From JAJEFO01 sp009843725 (GTDB lineage: Bacteria; Pseudomonadota; Alphaproteobacteria; Rhodobacterales; Rhodobacteraceae): a stretch of DNA of 64,000 nucleotides. The notes beneath the pieces are model-generated. The model worked only from the letters and a program-made list of their open reading frames with translations. It was not told the origin of the DNA and ran no database searches. The DNA is taken from NCBI GenBank assembly GCA_965243215.1, contig CBDEUJ010000005.1:62001-126000 (forward strand), given 5' to 3'. Made by a program: the position numbers and the translations under genes. Below are positions 17,961-26,681 of the stretch, one piece after another. Numbering within the stretch: the stretch's first letter is position 1; every line of letters begins with the position of its first letter.

Positions 17961-19295
17961 TCAAGCGCGGTAGATCTGAGCCACCCGGTCAACGGCGGCA
18001 TCCACGGACAGCCTTTGGCTTTCTCCGGTTCGCCGCGACGCCAGTTCGACGACCCCTTGCGCGAGGTCGCGAGGTCCGACGGTAATCCTCCACGGCAGCC
18101 CAATCAGGTCCATGGTGGCAAACTTGGCTCCCGGTCGCTCTTCGGTGTCGTCGTAGAGCGGATCCAGTCCGCGGTCGATCAGCGCCGCTTCCAGCAGTTC
18201 GCTGGCCGAGTCCGTTCCTGCATCACCTTGCCTGAGATTCACGATGCCTGCGTGAAACGGTGTCACGCCTTCAGGCCATATGATGCCCTTCTCGTCGTGG
18301 CTTGCCTCGATGATCGCGCCAAGAAGGCGGCTGACGCCGATGCCGTGCGATCCCATGTGCACCGCGACGTCGTTTCCCTCCGCGTCCTGGACGGTGGCGC
18401 CCATGGGTTCGGAATACTTGGTGCCGAAATAGAAGATCTGTCCCACCTCGATGCCCCGTGCGGACCGGCGTCTCTCTGCCGGAATCTCGTTGAAGAGCGC
18501 CTCGTCATGGGTTTCGTCGGTACGGGCATAGCGCGACGTGAATTCCTCGAGCACGGCTTGGCACTGCGCCCTGTCGCCGTAGTCGATCTCCCGGTCTCCG
18601 ATCTTCAGCTCCGCGATGGCGCTGTCGAAGAAGACCTCCGACTCTCCGGTCTCGGCGAGAACGAGAAACTCATGCGTGTCATCACCGCCAATGGGTCCGG
18701 AATCGGCTCGCATCGGAATCGCCTGCAGCCCCATGCGTTCGTACGTGCGAAGATAGCTGACGAGATGCCGATTGTAGGCATGCATGGCATCCCCCTTCGT
18801 CAGGTCGAAGTTGTAGCCATCCTTCATGTAGAACTCGCGACCGCGCATGATGCCGAAGCGGGGCCGTATCTCGTCCCGGAACTTCCACTGGATCTGGTAC
18901 ATCGTCAGCGGAAGGTCGCGGTAGGAAGAGACGTGCGCACGGAAGATGTCGGTGACGAGTTCCTCTGCCGTGGGCGTGTAGAGGATGTCGCGGTCGTGGC
19001 GGTCCCGGATGCGAAGCATCTCTTCGCCGTAGTCGTCGTAGCGTCCGCTTTCGCGCCAGAGGTCCGCCGACTGAAGCGTGGGCATCAGCATCGGAATGTG
19101 ACCGGCGCGCTGCTGTTCCTCATGGATGATGTTCTCGATCTTTCTCAACACCTTGAAGCCGAGAGGCAGCCACGAGTAGATGCCGGCAGAGGCCTGCTTG
19201 ATCATCCCCGCCCGAAGCATGTAGCGGTGCGAAACGATCTGCGCCTCGGCGGGCGTTTCCTTGAGAACAGGAAGGAAGTAACGGGAAAGGCGCAT
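17961..19295 (-). CDS. proS: Prolyl-tRNA synthetase, short alphaproteobacterial type
   Basis: Class II aminoacyl-tRNA synthetase charging tRNA-Pro, 444 aa. The start region MRLSRYFLPVLKETPAEAQI is typical. Motif 1 is visible around LMPTLQSADLWRESGRYDDY, motif 2 as YQIQWKFRDEIRPRFGIMRG, and motif 3 as HMGSHGIGVSRLLGAIIEAS. The anticodon-binding domain is at the C-terminus. The length is about 130 residues below the E. coli enzyme because the editing insertion between motifs 2 and 3 is absent, the usual state in alphaproteobacteria. In Rhodobacterales proS usually sits next to lolC; here they are 11 kb apart. Confidence 0.96.
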   Translation of the reverse strand: MRLSRYFLPVLKETPAEAQIVSHRYMLRAGMIKQASAGIYSWLPLGFKVLRKIENIIHEEQQRAGHIPMLMPTLQSADLWRESGRYDDYGEEMLRIRDRHDRDILYTPTAEELVTDIFRAHVSSYRDLPLTMYQIQWKFRDEIRPRFGIMRGREFYMKDGYNFDLTKGDAMHAYNRHLVSYLRTYERMGLQAIPMRADSGPIGGDDTHEFLVLAETGESEVFFDSAIAELKIGDREIDYGDRAQCQAVLEEFTSRYARTDETHDEALFNEIPAERRRSARGIEVGQIFYFGTKYSEPMGATVQDAEGNDVAVHMGSHGIGVSRLLGAIIEASHDEKGIIWPEGVTPFHAGIVNLRQGDAGTDSASELLEAALIDRGLDPLYDDTEERPGAKFATMDLIGLPWRITVGPRDLAQGVVELASRRTGESQRLSVDAAVDRVAQIYRA

Positions 19296-19667
19296 GGAAC
19301 GGGTTCCTCGAGAAGCAACTGCCTCGAATTACGCCAAGCGACCGCGCTGGACAAGGAACCGTTGCCGGTTGGCCGCCACCCGTGCCGCGCCATGCAGAAC
19401 CGAAGCAGGAAACGAGACAGGCATGCCGGCGCCTGCAAGTTTCGCATCCGACGCCTACGAGCCAAATGGCACCTGTCCGGAAGCACGAACTTTTGCCGAT
19501 TCCAGAACGCAATCATCCCGCGGCGGCGCTTGGCAGTGGCGGCGTCCGGCCGTCCCCATGGGAATCTTCCCAGCAAGGCAGTACGCCCGGAGTGGCCGCG
19601 ATGCCGTCCCATGTCGCGGAACAGGTGCTTGCAATTTGCGGGCGAGGCGCTGCGCGCCTGGATCCGC
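19296..19667. other. Intergenic region between rhaI and proS
   Basis: This 372-bp gap lies downstream of the rhaI stop and upstream of proS, both on the minus strand. The open frames in it have no family character and no clear ribosome-binding site. It should contain the proS promoter. No hairpin with a T-run, repeat or RNA gene was seen. Confidence 0.45.
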
Positions 19668-20903
19668 TCAGCGATCGGATACCGAGTCCTGATAGGCGGC
19701 AAGTTCACCAATCAATGCTTGACCAGACGGGACGTCGGCGCGCTTGCAGAACTCGCGCCAAACCTCACCAAACGGCAGGTCTCTTGCTTCCTCCATGACC
19801 GCCAGCCTTTGCGTGAAATCAAGCGCCGCCTCCGCGGCCTTCACGCGACCCAGCGGCAAAAGCAGCGCTCTGAGCAGAGCCTTTTGCATGTTGCGTGTGC
19901 CGAGAACCCATGCCGCGGTACGGCTTATGGTGGCGTCAAAGAAGTCCAGCCCGATGTGGGTGCGACCCAACATCTGGGCACTGACCAGTTCCTGGGCCAC
20001 CGCGATGACGTCGTCATTCAGTAGAATGACATGGTCGCTGTCCCATCTCATAGGCCGAGACACATGCAGAAGGATTGCATCCAGCGAAAGTGCCACGGCG
20101 CTCAACTTGTCGGCGATGTCCTCGGTCGGATGGAAATGCCCCATGTCCAGGCAAAGCAGCAACCCCTTCCGGATGGCGTAGCCAAGATAGAATTCGTGAC
20201 TGCCGACCGTGCACGCCTCGACTCCGATGCCGAACAGCTTGCTCTCGACGGCATCAAGCATGTGCGACCGATCATGAACGTCGGAAAGCATCGCGTCGAG
20301 CGACGCTTCCAGCCGCATCCGCGCCGCACTCCGGTCGACGGGCGCGTCCTTATAGCCGTCCGGAACCCAGACGTTGTTGACCACGGGAGAGCCGATTTCA
20401 CGGCCCATCCGTGCCGCAATCTCCCGTGTCCGCCGCCCGTGCTCGATCCAGAACTCGCGAACGCCCTTGTCCGGATGGGAAAGCGTCAGGTTGTCGTCGG
20501 CCTTAGCATGGGCGAAAAAGGTCGGGTTGAAATCGAGCCCGAGCCTGTTTACCCGGGCCCAGTCGACCCAGTTCGCGAAATGCTTGTACTCGATTTCGTC
20601 GCGATCCGGCGCGTCGTCAGCATCCATGTACATGGCGTGAAGATTGAGACGGTGCCGTCCCGGGATCATCGAAAGGGCGAACTCCAGGTCAGCGCGCAGT
20701 TCGCTTGGGTTACGGGCACGACCCGGATGGTTTCCGGTTGCCTGGATACCGCCGCTCGACGTGCCGCCTTTCGCCTCGAAGCCGATTACGTCGTCTCCCT
20801 GCCAGCAGTGGACGGATATCGGGATCGGCCGGAGTCGATCAATGGCGTGCTCCGTGTCGACGCCCCACTCCGCAAAGATCGCTCTGGCGGTCTCATAGGT
20901 CAT
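19668..20903 (-). CDS. rhaI: L-rhamnose isomerase, RhaI type
   Basis: Isomerises L-rhamnose to L-rhamnulose in the cytoplasm; 411 aa. The sequence shows the TIM-barrel sugar-isomerase layout of the rhizobial/Pseudomonas RhaI family: IPISVHCWQGDDVIGFEAKG near the N-terminus, LNLHAMYMDADDAPDRDEIE, the metal-binding region NVWVPDGYKDAPVDRSAARM, CLDMGHFHPTEDIADKL and HIGLDFFDATISRTAAWVLG. The start at 20903 follows the rhaD stop by 10 bp, so rhaD-rhaI form one minus-strand operon divergent from rhaR. Identity is well supported by the complete rhamnose gene set around it. Confidence 0.93.
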   Translation of the reverse strand: MTYETARAIFAEWGVDTEHAIDRLRPIPISVHCWQGDDVIGFEAKGGTSSGGIQATGNHPGRARNPSELRADLEFALSMIPGRHRLNLHAMYMDADDAPDRDEIEYKHFANWVDWARVNRLGLDFNPTFFAHAKADDNLTLSHPDKGVREFWIEHGRRTREIAARMGREIGSPVVNNVWVPDGYKDAPVDRSAARMRLEASLDAMLSDVHDRSHMLDAVESKLFGIGVEACTVGSHEFYLGYAIRKGLLLCLDMGHFHPTEDIADKLSAVALSLDAILLHVSRPMRWDSDHVILLNDDVIAVAQELVSAQMLGRTHIGLDFFDATISRTAAWVLGTRNMQKALLRALLLPLGRVKAAEAALDFTQRLAVMEEARDLPFGEVWREFCKRADVPSGQALIGELAAYQDSVSDR

Positions 20904-20913
20904 GACAGCGTTC

Positions 20914-23016
20914 CTATCGCGTGAATGCCTGGACGTTGCCTGCATCCACGTTGAGTATGTTTCCGGTCGACTTTGCGGATCTGTCGGCAGCAAAGAAGTA
21001 ACACGCCTCCGCAATGTCCGCCGGCAGGACCGAACGCTTCAACATCGACCGATTCCGGTACATCTCCTCCAGCCCGGCCCTGTCGGTTCCATAGGTCGCC
21101 GCCCGCTGCTCCAGCCATTCGCCTTCCCAGATTCTTGAATCCTGGAGAACGGCGTCCGGATTGACGACGTTGACCCGAATGCCCGCTTCAGCGCCCTCCA
21201 GCGCGAGACAGCGTGCCAGATGGATCTCGGAGGCCTTGGCCGCGCAATAGGCCGATGCATTGGGCGATGCGGCAAGGCCGTTCTTTGACGCCACGAACAC
21301 GATGGACCCGCCAAGGCCCTGCGCCCGCAGCACCTTGAATGCCTCGCGGCCGGCAAGGAAATAGCCCGTGCTGAGGATTTCCATGTTCCTGTTCCACAAT
21401 GCCAGGGACGTGTCCTCCACCGAAGCGGACGTCGCTATGCCTGCGCTTGACACGAGAATGTCCAGGCCACCGAATTCCGCCGCCGTCTCGTCGAAGGCCT
21501 TGGCAACCGAGTCCTCGTCGGTTACGTCCATCAAAACTGCACGAACGACGTCCTCACCATGGCGCTGAACGAGAGCGTCGCACGTTGAGGCCAATCCTTC
21601 CGAATCGATGTCAGCCAGCATCACGCAAGCCCCTTCGGCAAGGTATCGTTCGGCAGTCGCAGACCCGATTCCTCCGGCTCCGCCAGTCACGAGCGCAATG
21701 CGCCCTGCCAGCGATTTCGGCTTTGGCATGCGCTGCAGCTTCGCTTCCTCAAGAAGCCAGTATTCAATGTCGAAAGCCTCCTGTTCCGGCAAGCCCCGGT
21801 AGCTGCTGACGGCACAGGCGCCACGCTTGACGTTGATTGCGTTGACGTAGAATTCGCCCGAAATCCGTGCGGTCGCCTTGTCCTTGGCAAACGTGATCAT
21901 GCCAATGCCCGGGACAAGATATACAACGGCGTTGGGATCGCGAAGCGCCGGGCTTTCAGCGCGCTTGCAGCGCTCGTAGTAGGCTGCGTAGTCCTCGCGA
22001 TAGGCGGCGATGCGGCCAGGAAGGAATTCAAGCGCCTCGTCGACATTTGCCTTCGACGGGTCGAATTCGACCACCAGCGGACGGACTTTCGTGCGCAAGA
22101 AGTGGTCGGGACAGGAAGTGCCGAGAGCTGCAAGCGACTCCATGTCACGCGAGTTGACGAATTCAAGCACGTCTTCGGAATCGGCAAAGTGCCCGACCAT
22201 GTGCTGGTTGGCCGAGACAGCGCCCCGGATCGCAGGCATGAGTTTTGCGGCAACCTTTCGGCGTTCGCCGCATGGAAGGCCCTTGTGGCGAACGCCGCCA
22301 AACGCAGGGACCGCCGCGGTACGCTCTTCAAGCCATGCAACGGCATCGTTGATCACGCCAATCGTGGTTTCGTAGCAACCCTTCGACGTGTCTCCCCATG
22401 TGAAAAGCCCGTGGCTTTCAAGGACGACGCCTATTGCGTCAGGGTTGTGGAGACAGAACCTCTCCAGCCAAAGTCCCAGCTCGTACCCTGGACGCTTCCA
22501 CGGAATCCAACCGACACTATCGCCGAATATCTCTGCCGTCAGCGCCTGCGAATCCTTCGAGGCAGCTACAGCGATGATCGCGTCAGCGTGCACGTGATCG
22601 ACGTGCGCGCGCGGAACGTATGCATGCAGGGGCGTGTCGATCGAGGCCGCACGTGGATTCAGGTTGAACGTGCAATGGGGCAGATAGCCAACCATTTCGT
22701 CTTCGTGCTCGACCCCGCGGTACAGTGCCTTGAGCGCGTGCAGCCGGTCCATGTACAGGGTTGCGAAACCGTCAAGATTCATTGACCCGATGTCGCCTCC
22801 CGAACCCTTGACCCAAAGAACCTCGACGTCTTCTCCGGTGAGCGGGTCCCTTTCCTGAATCTTGGCCGACGTGTTCCCACCTCCGTAATTCGTCACGCGC
22901 CTGTCCAGACCAAGGATGTTGGAGCGGTAGAGCAGCAACTCGGGTTCGCTCCAGCCATCGGGAATCGCATCGTCCCACCTGTTCTCAAGAATCTGGCTTT
23001 CTGGCGAGTTCAACAT
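20914..23016 (-). CDS. rhaD: Bifunctional rhamnulose-1-phosphate aldolase / lactaldehyde dehydrogenase, RhaD
   Basis: A 700-aa fusion enzyme. Residues about 1-400 are a class II aldolase/adducin domain (NYGGGNTSAKIQERDPLTGE, HVDHVHADAIIAVAASKDSQ with metal-site histidines). From about 425 comes a short-chain dehydrogenase (GRIALVTGGAGGIGSATAER, catalytic ASPNASAYCAAKA). In rhizobial and Bacillus relatives it cleaves rhamnulose-1-phosphate to dihydroxyacetone phosphate and L-lactaldehyde and then oxidises the aldehyde. The start at 23016 has CAGGA five bases upstream; an ATG 18 bases earlier lacks one. First gene of the rhaDI operon, facing the RhaR operator. Confidence 0.93.
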   Translation of the reverse strand: MLNSPESQILENRWDDAIPDGWSEPELLLYRSNILGLDRRVTNYGGGNTSAKIQERDPLTGEDVEVLWVKGSGGDIGSMNLDGFATLYMDRLHALKALYRGVEHEDEMVGYLPHCTFNLNPRAASIDTPLHAYVPRAHVDHVHADAIIAVAASKDSQALTAEIFGDSVGWIPWKRPGYELGLWLERFCLHNPDAIGVVLESHGLFTWGDTSKGCYETTIGVINDAVAWLEERTAAVPAFGGVRHKGLPCGERRKVAAKLMPAIRGAVSANQHMVGHFADSEDVLEFVNSRDMESLAALGTSCPDHFLRTKVRPLVVEFDPSKANVDEALEFLPGRIAAYREDYAAYYERCKRAESPALRDPNAVVYLVPGIGMITFAKDKATARISGEFYVNAINVKRGACAVSSYRGLPEQEAFDIEYWLLEEAKLQRMPKPKSLAGRIALVTGGAGGIGSATAERYLAEGACVMLADIDSEGLASTCDALVQRHGEDVVRAVLMDVTDEDSVAKAFDETAAEFGGLDILVSSAGIATSASVEDTSLALWNRNMEILSTGYFLAGREAFKVLRAQGLGGSIVFVASKNGLAASPNASAYCAAKASEIHLARCLALEGAEAGIRVNVVNPDAVLQDSRIWEGEWLEQRAATYGTDRAGLEEMYRNRSMLKRSVLPADIAEACYFFAADRSAKSTGNILNVDAGNVQAFTR

Positions 23017-23088
23017 GGCGTCCTGACCTGTCATGTCGGTCGAATGGTTGTGAGAAGTCGGTGAAGGGTTAGTCCAACGCCCCAGAAT

Positions 23089-23159
23089 GTCAATCGCTAT
23101 CAATCACGTTCAATCATTTTACGTCAAAAAATGATTGATGTTGATCGATTTTGATTGAC
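23089..23159. promoter_or_regulatory. RhaR operator: 71-bp dyad with six half-sites
   Basis: Three nested pairs of the half-site TCAATC/GATTGA are centred exactly on 23124. The outer pair is GTCAATC (23089-23095) with GATTGAC (23153-23159). The middle pair is TCAATCA (23100-23106) with TGATCGA (23142-23148, one mismatch). The inner pair is TCAATCATTTT (23110-23120) with AAAATGATTGA (23128-23138). The dyad lies between the divergent rhaD and rhaR starts. DeoR-type regulators bind such repeated sites, so RhaR is the obvious binder. Confidence 0.8.
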
Positions 23160-23204
23160 AGCCGCCACGAAATTGCGCACGGTCTGCAGCCAAGGGAGGC
23201 GCAC

Positions 23205-24008
23205 GTGCACGAAAAGGAACGCCATCGGATCATCTTGTCGGCCGTGCAGGATCGCCCCGTGGTCACGGTGGCGGATCTCTGCAACCTGACCAGCGCCTCC
23301 GAAGCCACGATCCGTCGCGACATCTCGACACTTCACGTGCAGAGGCGTCTGCGCCGCGTGCGCGGCGGCGCCGAGGCCATCACGCCTCCGCAGATCCTCG
23401 GCCTTGCCGGGCGGCCGTTCGCGGTGAACGAGACGCTACGGATTGCGGAAAAGCAGGCCATCGCCCAAGCGGGCGCGAACCTGTGCGAAGATGGCGACAG
23501 CATCATCATCAACGGCGGCACGACCACGTTTCAGATGGTGCACCCGCTGACGACGCGTCGGTTGCAGGTCTTCACCAATTCTTTTCCGATTGCCGAGCAC
23601 CTCCTGAAGCACTCCAAGAACACGATCATGCTTCCCGGCGGAGCGATCTATCGCGAACAGAATATCATCCTCAGTCCCTTCGACAACGACGTGACCCGGA
23701 ACTTCTACGCTCGACGGATGTTCATGGGGGCGCACGGCCTGGGGCCGCTTGGCCTGATGGAGGCTGATCCCCTGCTCGTACAGGCCGAACACAAGCTCAT
23801 TGGCCAGGCAGACGAACTTGTCGTGCTGATCGACAGTTCAAAGTTCGGCCAGCGGTCGAGCCTGGTTCTCTGTCCGCTTGAACGGATCACGGCCGTCATC
23901 ACCGATGACGGCATTCCAGACAATGCGGCCGCCATGCTGGAGGCGGCCGACGTGAATCTGATCGTCGTCCAGGCGGGCGGCGGTCGAGAGGAAGAGGCGG
24001 TCTCATGA
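23205..24008 (+). CDS. rhaR: DeoR-family transcriptional regulator of rhamnose genes, RhaR
   Basis: A 267-aa DeoR-type regulator. The N-terminal helix-turn-helix reads RPVVTVADLCNLTSASEATI RRDISTL. The C-terminal DeoRC sensor domain contains GGTTTFQMVHPL, NSFPIAEHLLKH, LPGGAIYREQNIIL and FMGAHGLGPLGLMEADPLLV, where a sugar phosphate normally binds. The GTG at 23205 is chosen because AAGGGAGG lies 5 bases upstream; an in-frame TTG at 23151 would fall inside the operator. First gene of the plus-strand rhaRSTPQUK operon, so it would regulate itself and the divergent rhaDI genes. Confidence 0.92.
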   Translation: MHEKERHRIILSAVQDRPVVTVADLCNLTSASEATIRRDISTLHVQRRLRRVRGGAEAITPPQILGLAGRPFAVNETLRIAEKQAIAQAGANLCEDGDSIIINGGTTTFQMVHPLTTRRLQVFTNSFPIAEHLLKHSKNTIMLPGGAIYREQNIILSPFDNDVTRNFYARRMFMGAHGLGPLGLMEADPLLVQAEHKLIGQADELVVLIDSSKFGQRSSLVLCPLERITAVITDDGIPDNAAAMLEAADVNLIVVQAGGGREEEAVS

Positions 24009-24055
24009 CCTGCCTCGAACACAAACCCAATCGTGACTTTCAGGGAGGATCCAAC

Positions 24056-25054
24056 ATGAAACGTCGTACGTTCACTTCAATCCTGGCGGGGTTCAGCTTG
24101 GCTGCCGGCCTCTTTGGCACTGCTGCCGCGGCACAGGACATGCGCATCGCGCTTGTCGTAAAGGCATTGGGCATCGGCTTCTTTGAGGCCGCCGCGGAAG
24201 GCGCAGAGGAAGCAGCCGCCGAACTTGGCAATTTAGAGGTCATCTACACTGGCCCGACCGACACCACGGCCGAAGGCCAGATCGAGGTCATCAACTCCCT
24301 GATCGCTCAGGGCGTCGACGCCATCGCGATTTCGGCCAACGACCCGGACGCACTGGTTCCGGCACTGAAGAAGGCGATGCAGCGCGGCATCACCGTGATC
24401 TCCTGGGATTCGGGCGTCGCCGAGGAAGGCCGCCAGATGCACCTGAACCCGTCATCGAACGCGCTGATCGGCAACATGATCATCAAGCTCGCCGCCGATC
24501 ATCTGCCGGACGGCGGCCAGGTTGCGGTGCTTTCGGCTTCGGCGACGGCAACCAACCAGAACACCTGGATCGCCGAAATGAACAAGGTCATGGGCAACTA
24601 TCCAGGCATTGAAGTCGTTGCCACCGTCTATGGCGACGACCTTGCCGACAAGTCCTACCGTGAAGCGCAGGGCCTGATGCAATCCTACCCCGACCTGGAC
24701 GCGATCATCGCGCCGACCTCTGTTGGCATCGTGGCTGCCGCGCAGGCTGTGGCCGACGCAGGCAAGATCGGCGAAATCAACGTGACAGGGCTGGGCCTGC
24801 CGTCGGAAATGGCCGGCGCCATTGAGTCTGGCGCCTCGAGATCATTCGCGATCTGGAATCCGATCGACCTCGGATATTCCGCGACCATGATTGCGCATGC
24901 GCTGGCCACAGGAGCCGCCACGGCGGCGCCAGGCGCTGAAATACCGATGGGTCGCATGGGATCGATAACGCTTGACGACACGAACGCCGCCGCAATGGCC
25001 GATCCGTTCGTCTACGACAGCACGAACATCGACCAGTTCAAGTCGATCTTCTGA
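24056..25054 (+). CDS. rhaS: Rhamnose ABC transporter substrate-binding protein RhaS
   Basis: Periplasmic sugar-binding protein of 332 aa (peripla_BP_4 type). The signal peptide is MKRRTFTSILAGFSLAAGLF, with processing likely after AAAA before QDMRIALV. The mature protein has the paired-domain sugar-binding layout: GFFEAAAEGAEEAAAELGNL, QGVDAIAISANDPDALVPAL, TVISWDSGVAEEGRQMHLNP and DAIIAPTSVGIVAAAQAVAD. AGGGAGG precedes the start at 24056. Second gene of the operon; a strong hairpin separates it from the ATPase gene, which fits the need for excess binding protein. Confidence 0.93.
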   Translation: MKRRTFTSILAGFSLAAGLFGTAAAAQDMRIALVVKALGIGFFEAAAEGAEEAAAELGNLEVIYTGPTDTTAEGQIEVINSLIAQGVDAIAISANDPDALVPALKKAMQRGITVISWDSGVAEEGRQMHLNPSSNALIGNMIIKLAADHLPDGGQVAVLSASATATNQNTWIAEMNKVMGNYPGIEVVATVYGDDLADKSYREAQGLMQSYPDLDAIIAPTSVGIVAAAQAVADAGKIGEINVTGLGLPSEMAGAIESGASRSFAIWNPIDLGYSATMIAHALATGAATAAPGAEIPMGRMGSITLDDTNAAAMADPFVYDSTNIDQFKSIF

Positions 25055-25068
25055 TCAAAATCTTCCGG

Positions 25069-25102
25069 TTCCGGCGCGAGTGTCATTGACGCCGCGCCGG
25101 AA
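25069..25102 (+). promoter_or_regulatory. Perfect 10-bp stem-loop between rhaS and rhaT
   Basis: TTCCGGCGCG (25069-25078) and CGCGCCGGAA (25093-25102) are exact reverse complements around a 14-nt loop. The stem starts 14 nt after the rhaS stop. There is no T-run behind it, so it is more likely an mRNA-stabilising or partially attenuating element than a full terminator. Confidence 0.72.
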
Positions 25103-25157
25103 CGCAGTTCACCGTCGCAGACGAGCACACCCATGCTAGCGGGGAGCAAAGCCAGAC

Positions 25158-26681
25158 GTGTCTGCACCGGCCTCACCCGACATCGCGCCGCTGCTCTCCT
25201 TGCAGGGCATAACCAAGGAATTTCCGGGCGTCCGGGCCCTTTCCAACGTTTCGCTGAACATCTACCCCGGCCGCGTTACGGCTCTGGTGGGCGAAAACGG
25301 AGCCGGCAAGTCAACGGTCGTCAAGATTCTCACCGGGATATACCAGCCGAATGCAGGCGACATCCTGGTCGAGGGGCAACCGACGCTCTTCGCAACACCC
25401 CAATCCGCAGAAGGGGCAGGCGTCACGGCAATCCATCAGGAAACCGTGCTCTTCGACCAGTTGTCTGTAGCGGAGAACATCTTCCTTGGTCACGCGCCGC
25501 GTGACCGGTTCGGGCTCATCGACATCGGCAAGATGGCGGATAGCGCGCGCCAGATTCTTGCCGAGATCGGCGCGAGGATCGACCCGTCCCACAAGCTGCA
25601 GGATCTCGGCACCGCGAACAAGCATCTTGTCGCAATTGCGCGGGCCCTCTCCATCGACGCGCGCGTGGTGATCATGGACGAGCCAACCGCGGCGCTCAGC
25701 CACAAGGAGATCGAAGAGCTTTATGACCTCGTCGAAGAGCTCAAGGCGCAAGGCAAGGCGATCCTCTTCATCAGCCACAAGTTCGAGGAGATATTCCGGA
25801 TCGCCGATTTCTACACCGTGTACCGGGACGGGAGGATGGTTGGCGAAGGCCCGATTGCCGAGATCACCGAGCCTGAACTCGTCAAGCTGATGGTCGGTCG
25901 CGACGTGAGCCAGATCTTTCCGGAACGCGTCCACAACATCGGCGACGAAATCCTTCGAGTCGAGGGCTTTGAGCACCCCACGGAATTTGCCGAAATCGAA
26001 TTCACCCTGCGAAAGGGCGAGATCCTGGGATTCTACGGGCTCGTCGGAGCGGGCAGGTCGGAATTCATGCAGGCACTGTTCGGAGTCACGCGTCCTTCCG
26101 GCGGAAGCGTGGAGATCGAGGGGGCGCCCGTCAGCATCGGTTCACCCGCCGACGCGGTAGCCAACGGCATTGTCTACGTGCCCGAGGATCGCGGCAGGCA
26201 GGGAGCCATTGGAGCGCTTCCGATTTTCCAGAACGTCACGTTGCCTTCGCTCGCGCAAACGTCACGACACGGGTTCCTTCGGCTGGCGGAGGAGTTCAGG
26301 CGAGCACGCGAGTACACCGAACGGCTGGACCTGCGAGCGGCATCGCTCGACACGAATGTCGGCGATCTCTCCGGCGGAAACCAGCAAAAGGTGGTGATCG
26401 CCAAATGGCTTGCCACAAAGCCGAAAATCATCATCCTGGACGAGCCGACCAAAGGCATCGACATCGGGTCGAAAGCCGCCGTGCACGCGTTCATGGCGGA
26501 ACTCGCGGCCCAAGGGCTCGCGGTCATCATGGTAAGTTCGGAAATCCCGGAGGTTCTAGGCATGTGCGATCGTGTCATCGTCATGCGCGAGGGGCGGATG
26601 GCCGCTGAATTGACGGGGGCAGATTTGAGGCCGGAAACCCTCATTCATCACGCAGCGGGCATACGGGAGGCCAACGCATGA
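25158..26681 (+). CDS. rhaT: Rhamnose ABC transporter ATP-binding protein RhaT (two ATPase domains)
   Basis: Tandem-domain sugar-transport ATPase of 507 aa, as in the RbsA/MglA family. The first half has Walker A GENGAGKST (45-53) and Walker B VVIMDEPTAALSH, with a degenerate signature (LGTANKHLVAIARAL). The second half has the changed loop LVGAGRSEFMQALFG, a good signature LSGGNQQKVVIAKWL and IIILDEPTKGIDIGSK. This asymmetry is normal in the family. The likely start is GTG 25158. Its end overlaps the first permease gene by 4 bp. Confidence 0.93.
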   Translation: MSAPASPDIAPLLSLQGITKEFPGVRALSNVSLNIYPGRVTALVGENGAGKSTVVKILTGIYQPNAGDILVEGQPTLFATPQSAEGAGVTAIHQETVLFDQLSVAENIFLGHAPRDRFGLIDIGKMADSARQILAEIGARIDPSHKLQDLGTANKHLVAIARALSIDARVVIMDEPTAALSHKEIEELYDLVEELKAQGKAILFISHKFEEIFRIADFYTVYRDGRMVGEGPIAEITEPELVKLMVGRDVSQIFPERVHNIGDEILRVEGFEHPTEFAEIEFTLRKGEILGFYGLVGAGRSEFMQALFGVTRPSGGSVEIEGAPVSIGSPADAVANGIVYVPEDRGRQGAIGALPIFQNVTLPSLAQTSRHGFLRLAEEFRRAREYTERLDLRAASLDTNVGDLSGGNQQKVVIAKWLATKPKIIILDEPTKGIDIGSKAAVHAFMAELAAQGLAVIMVSSEIPEVLGMCDRVIVMREGRMAAELTGADLRPETLIHHAAGIREANA

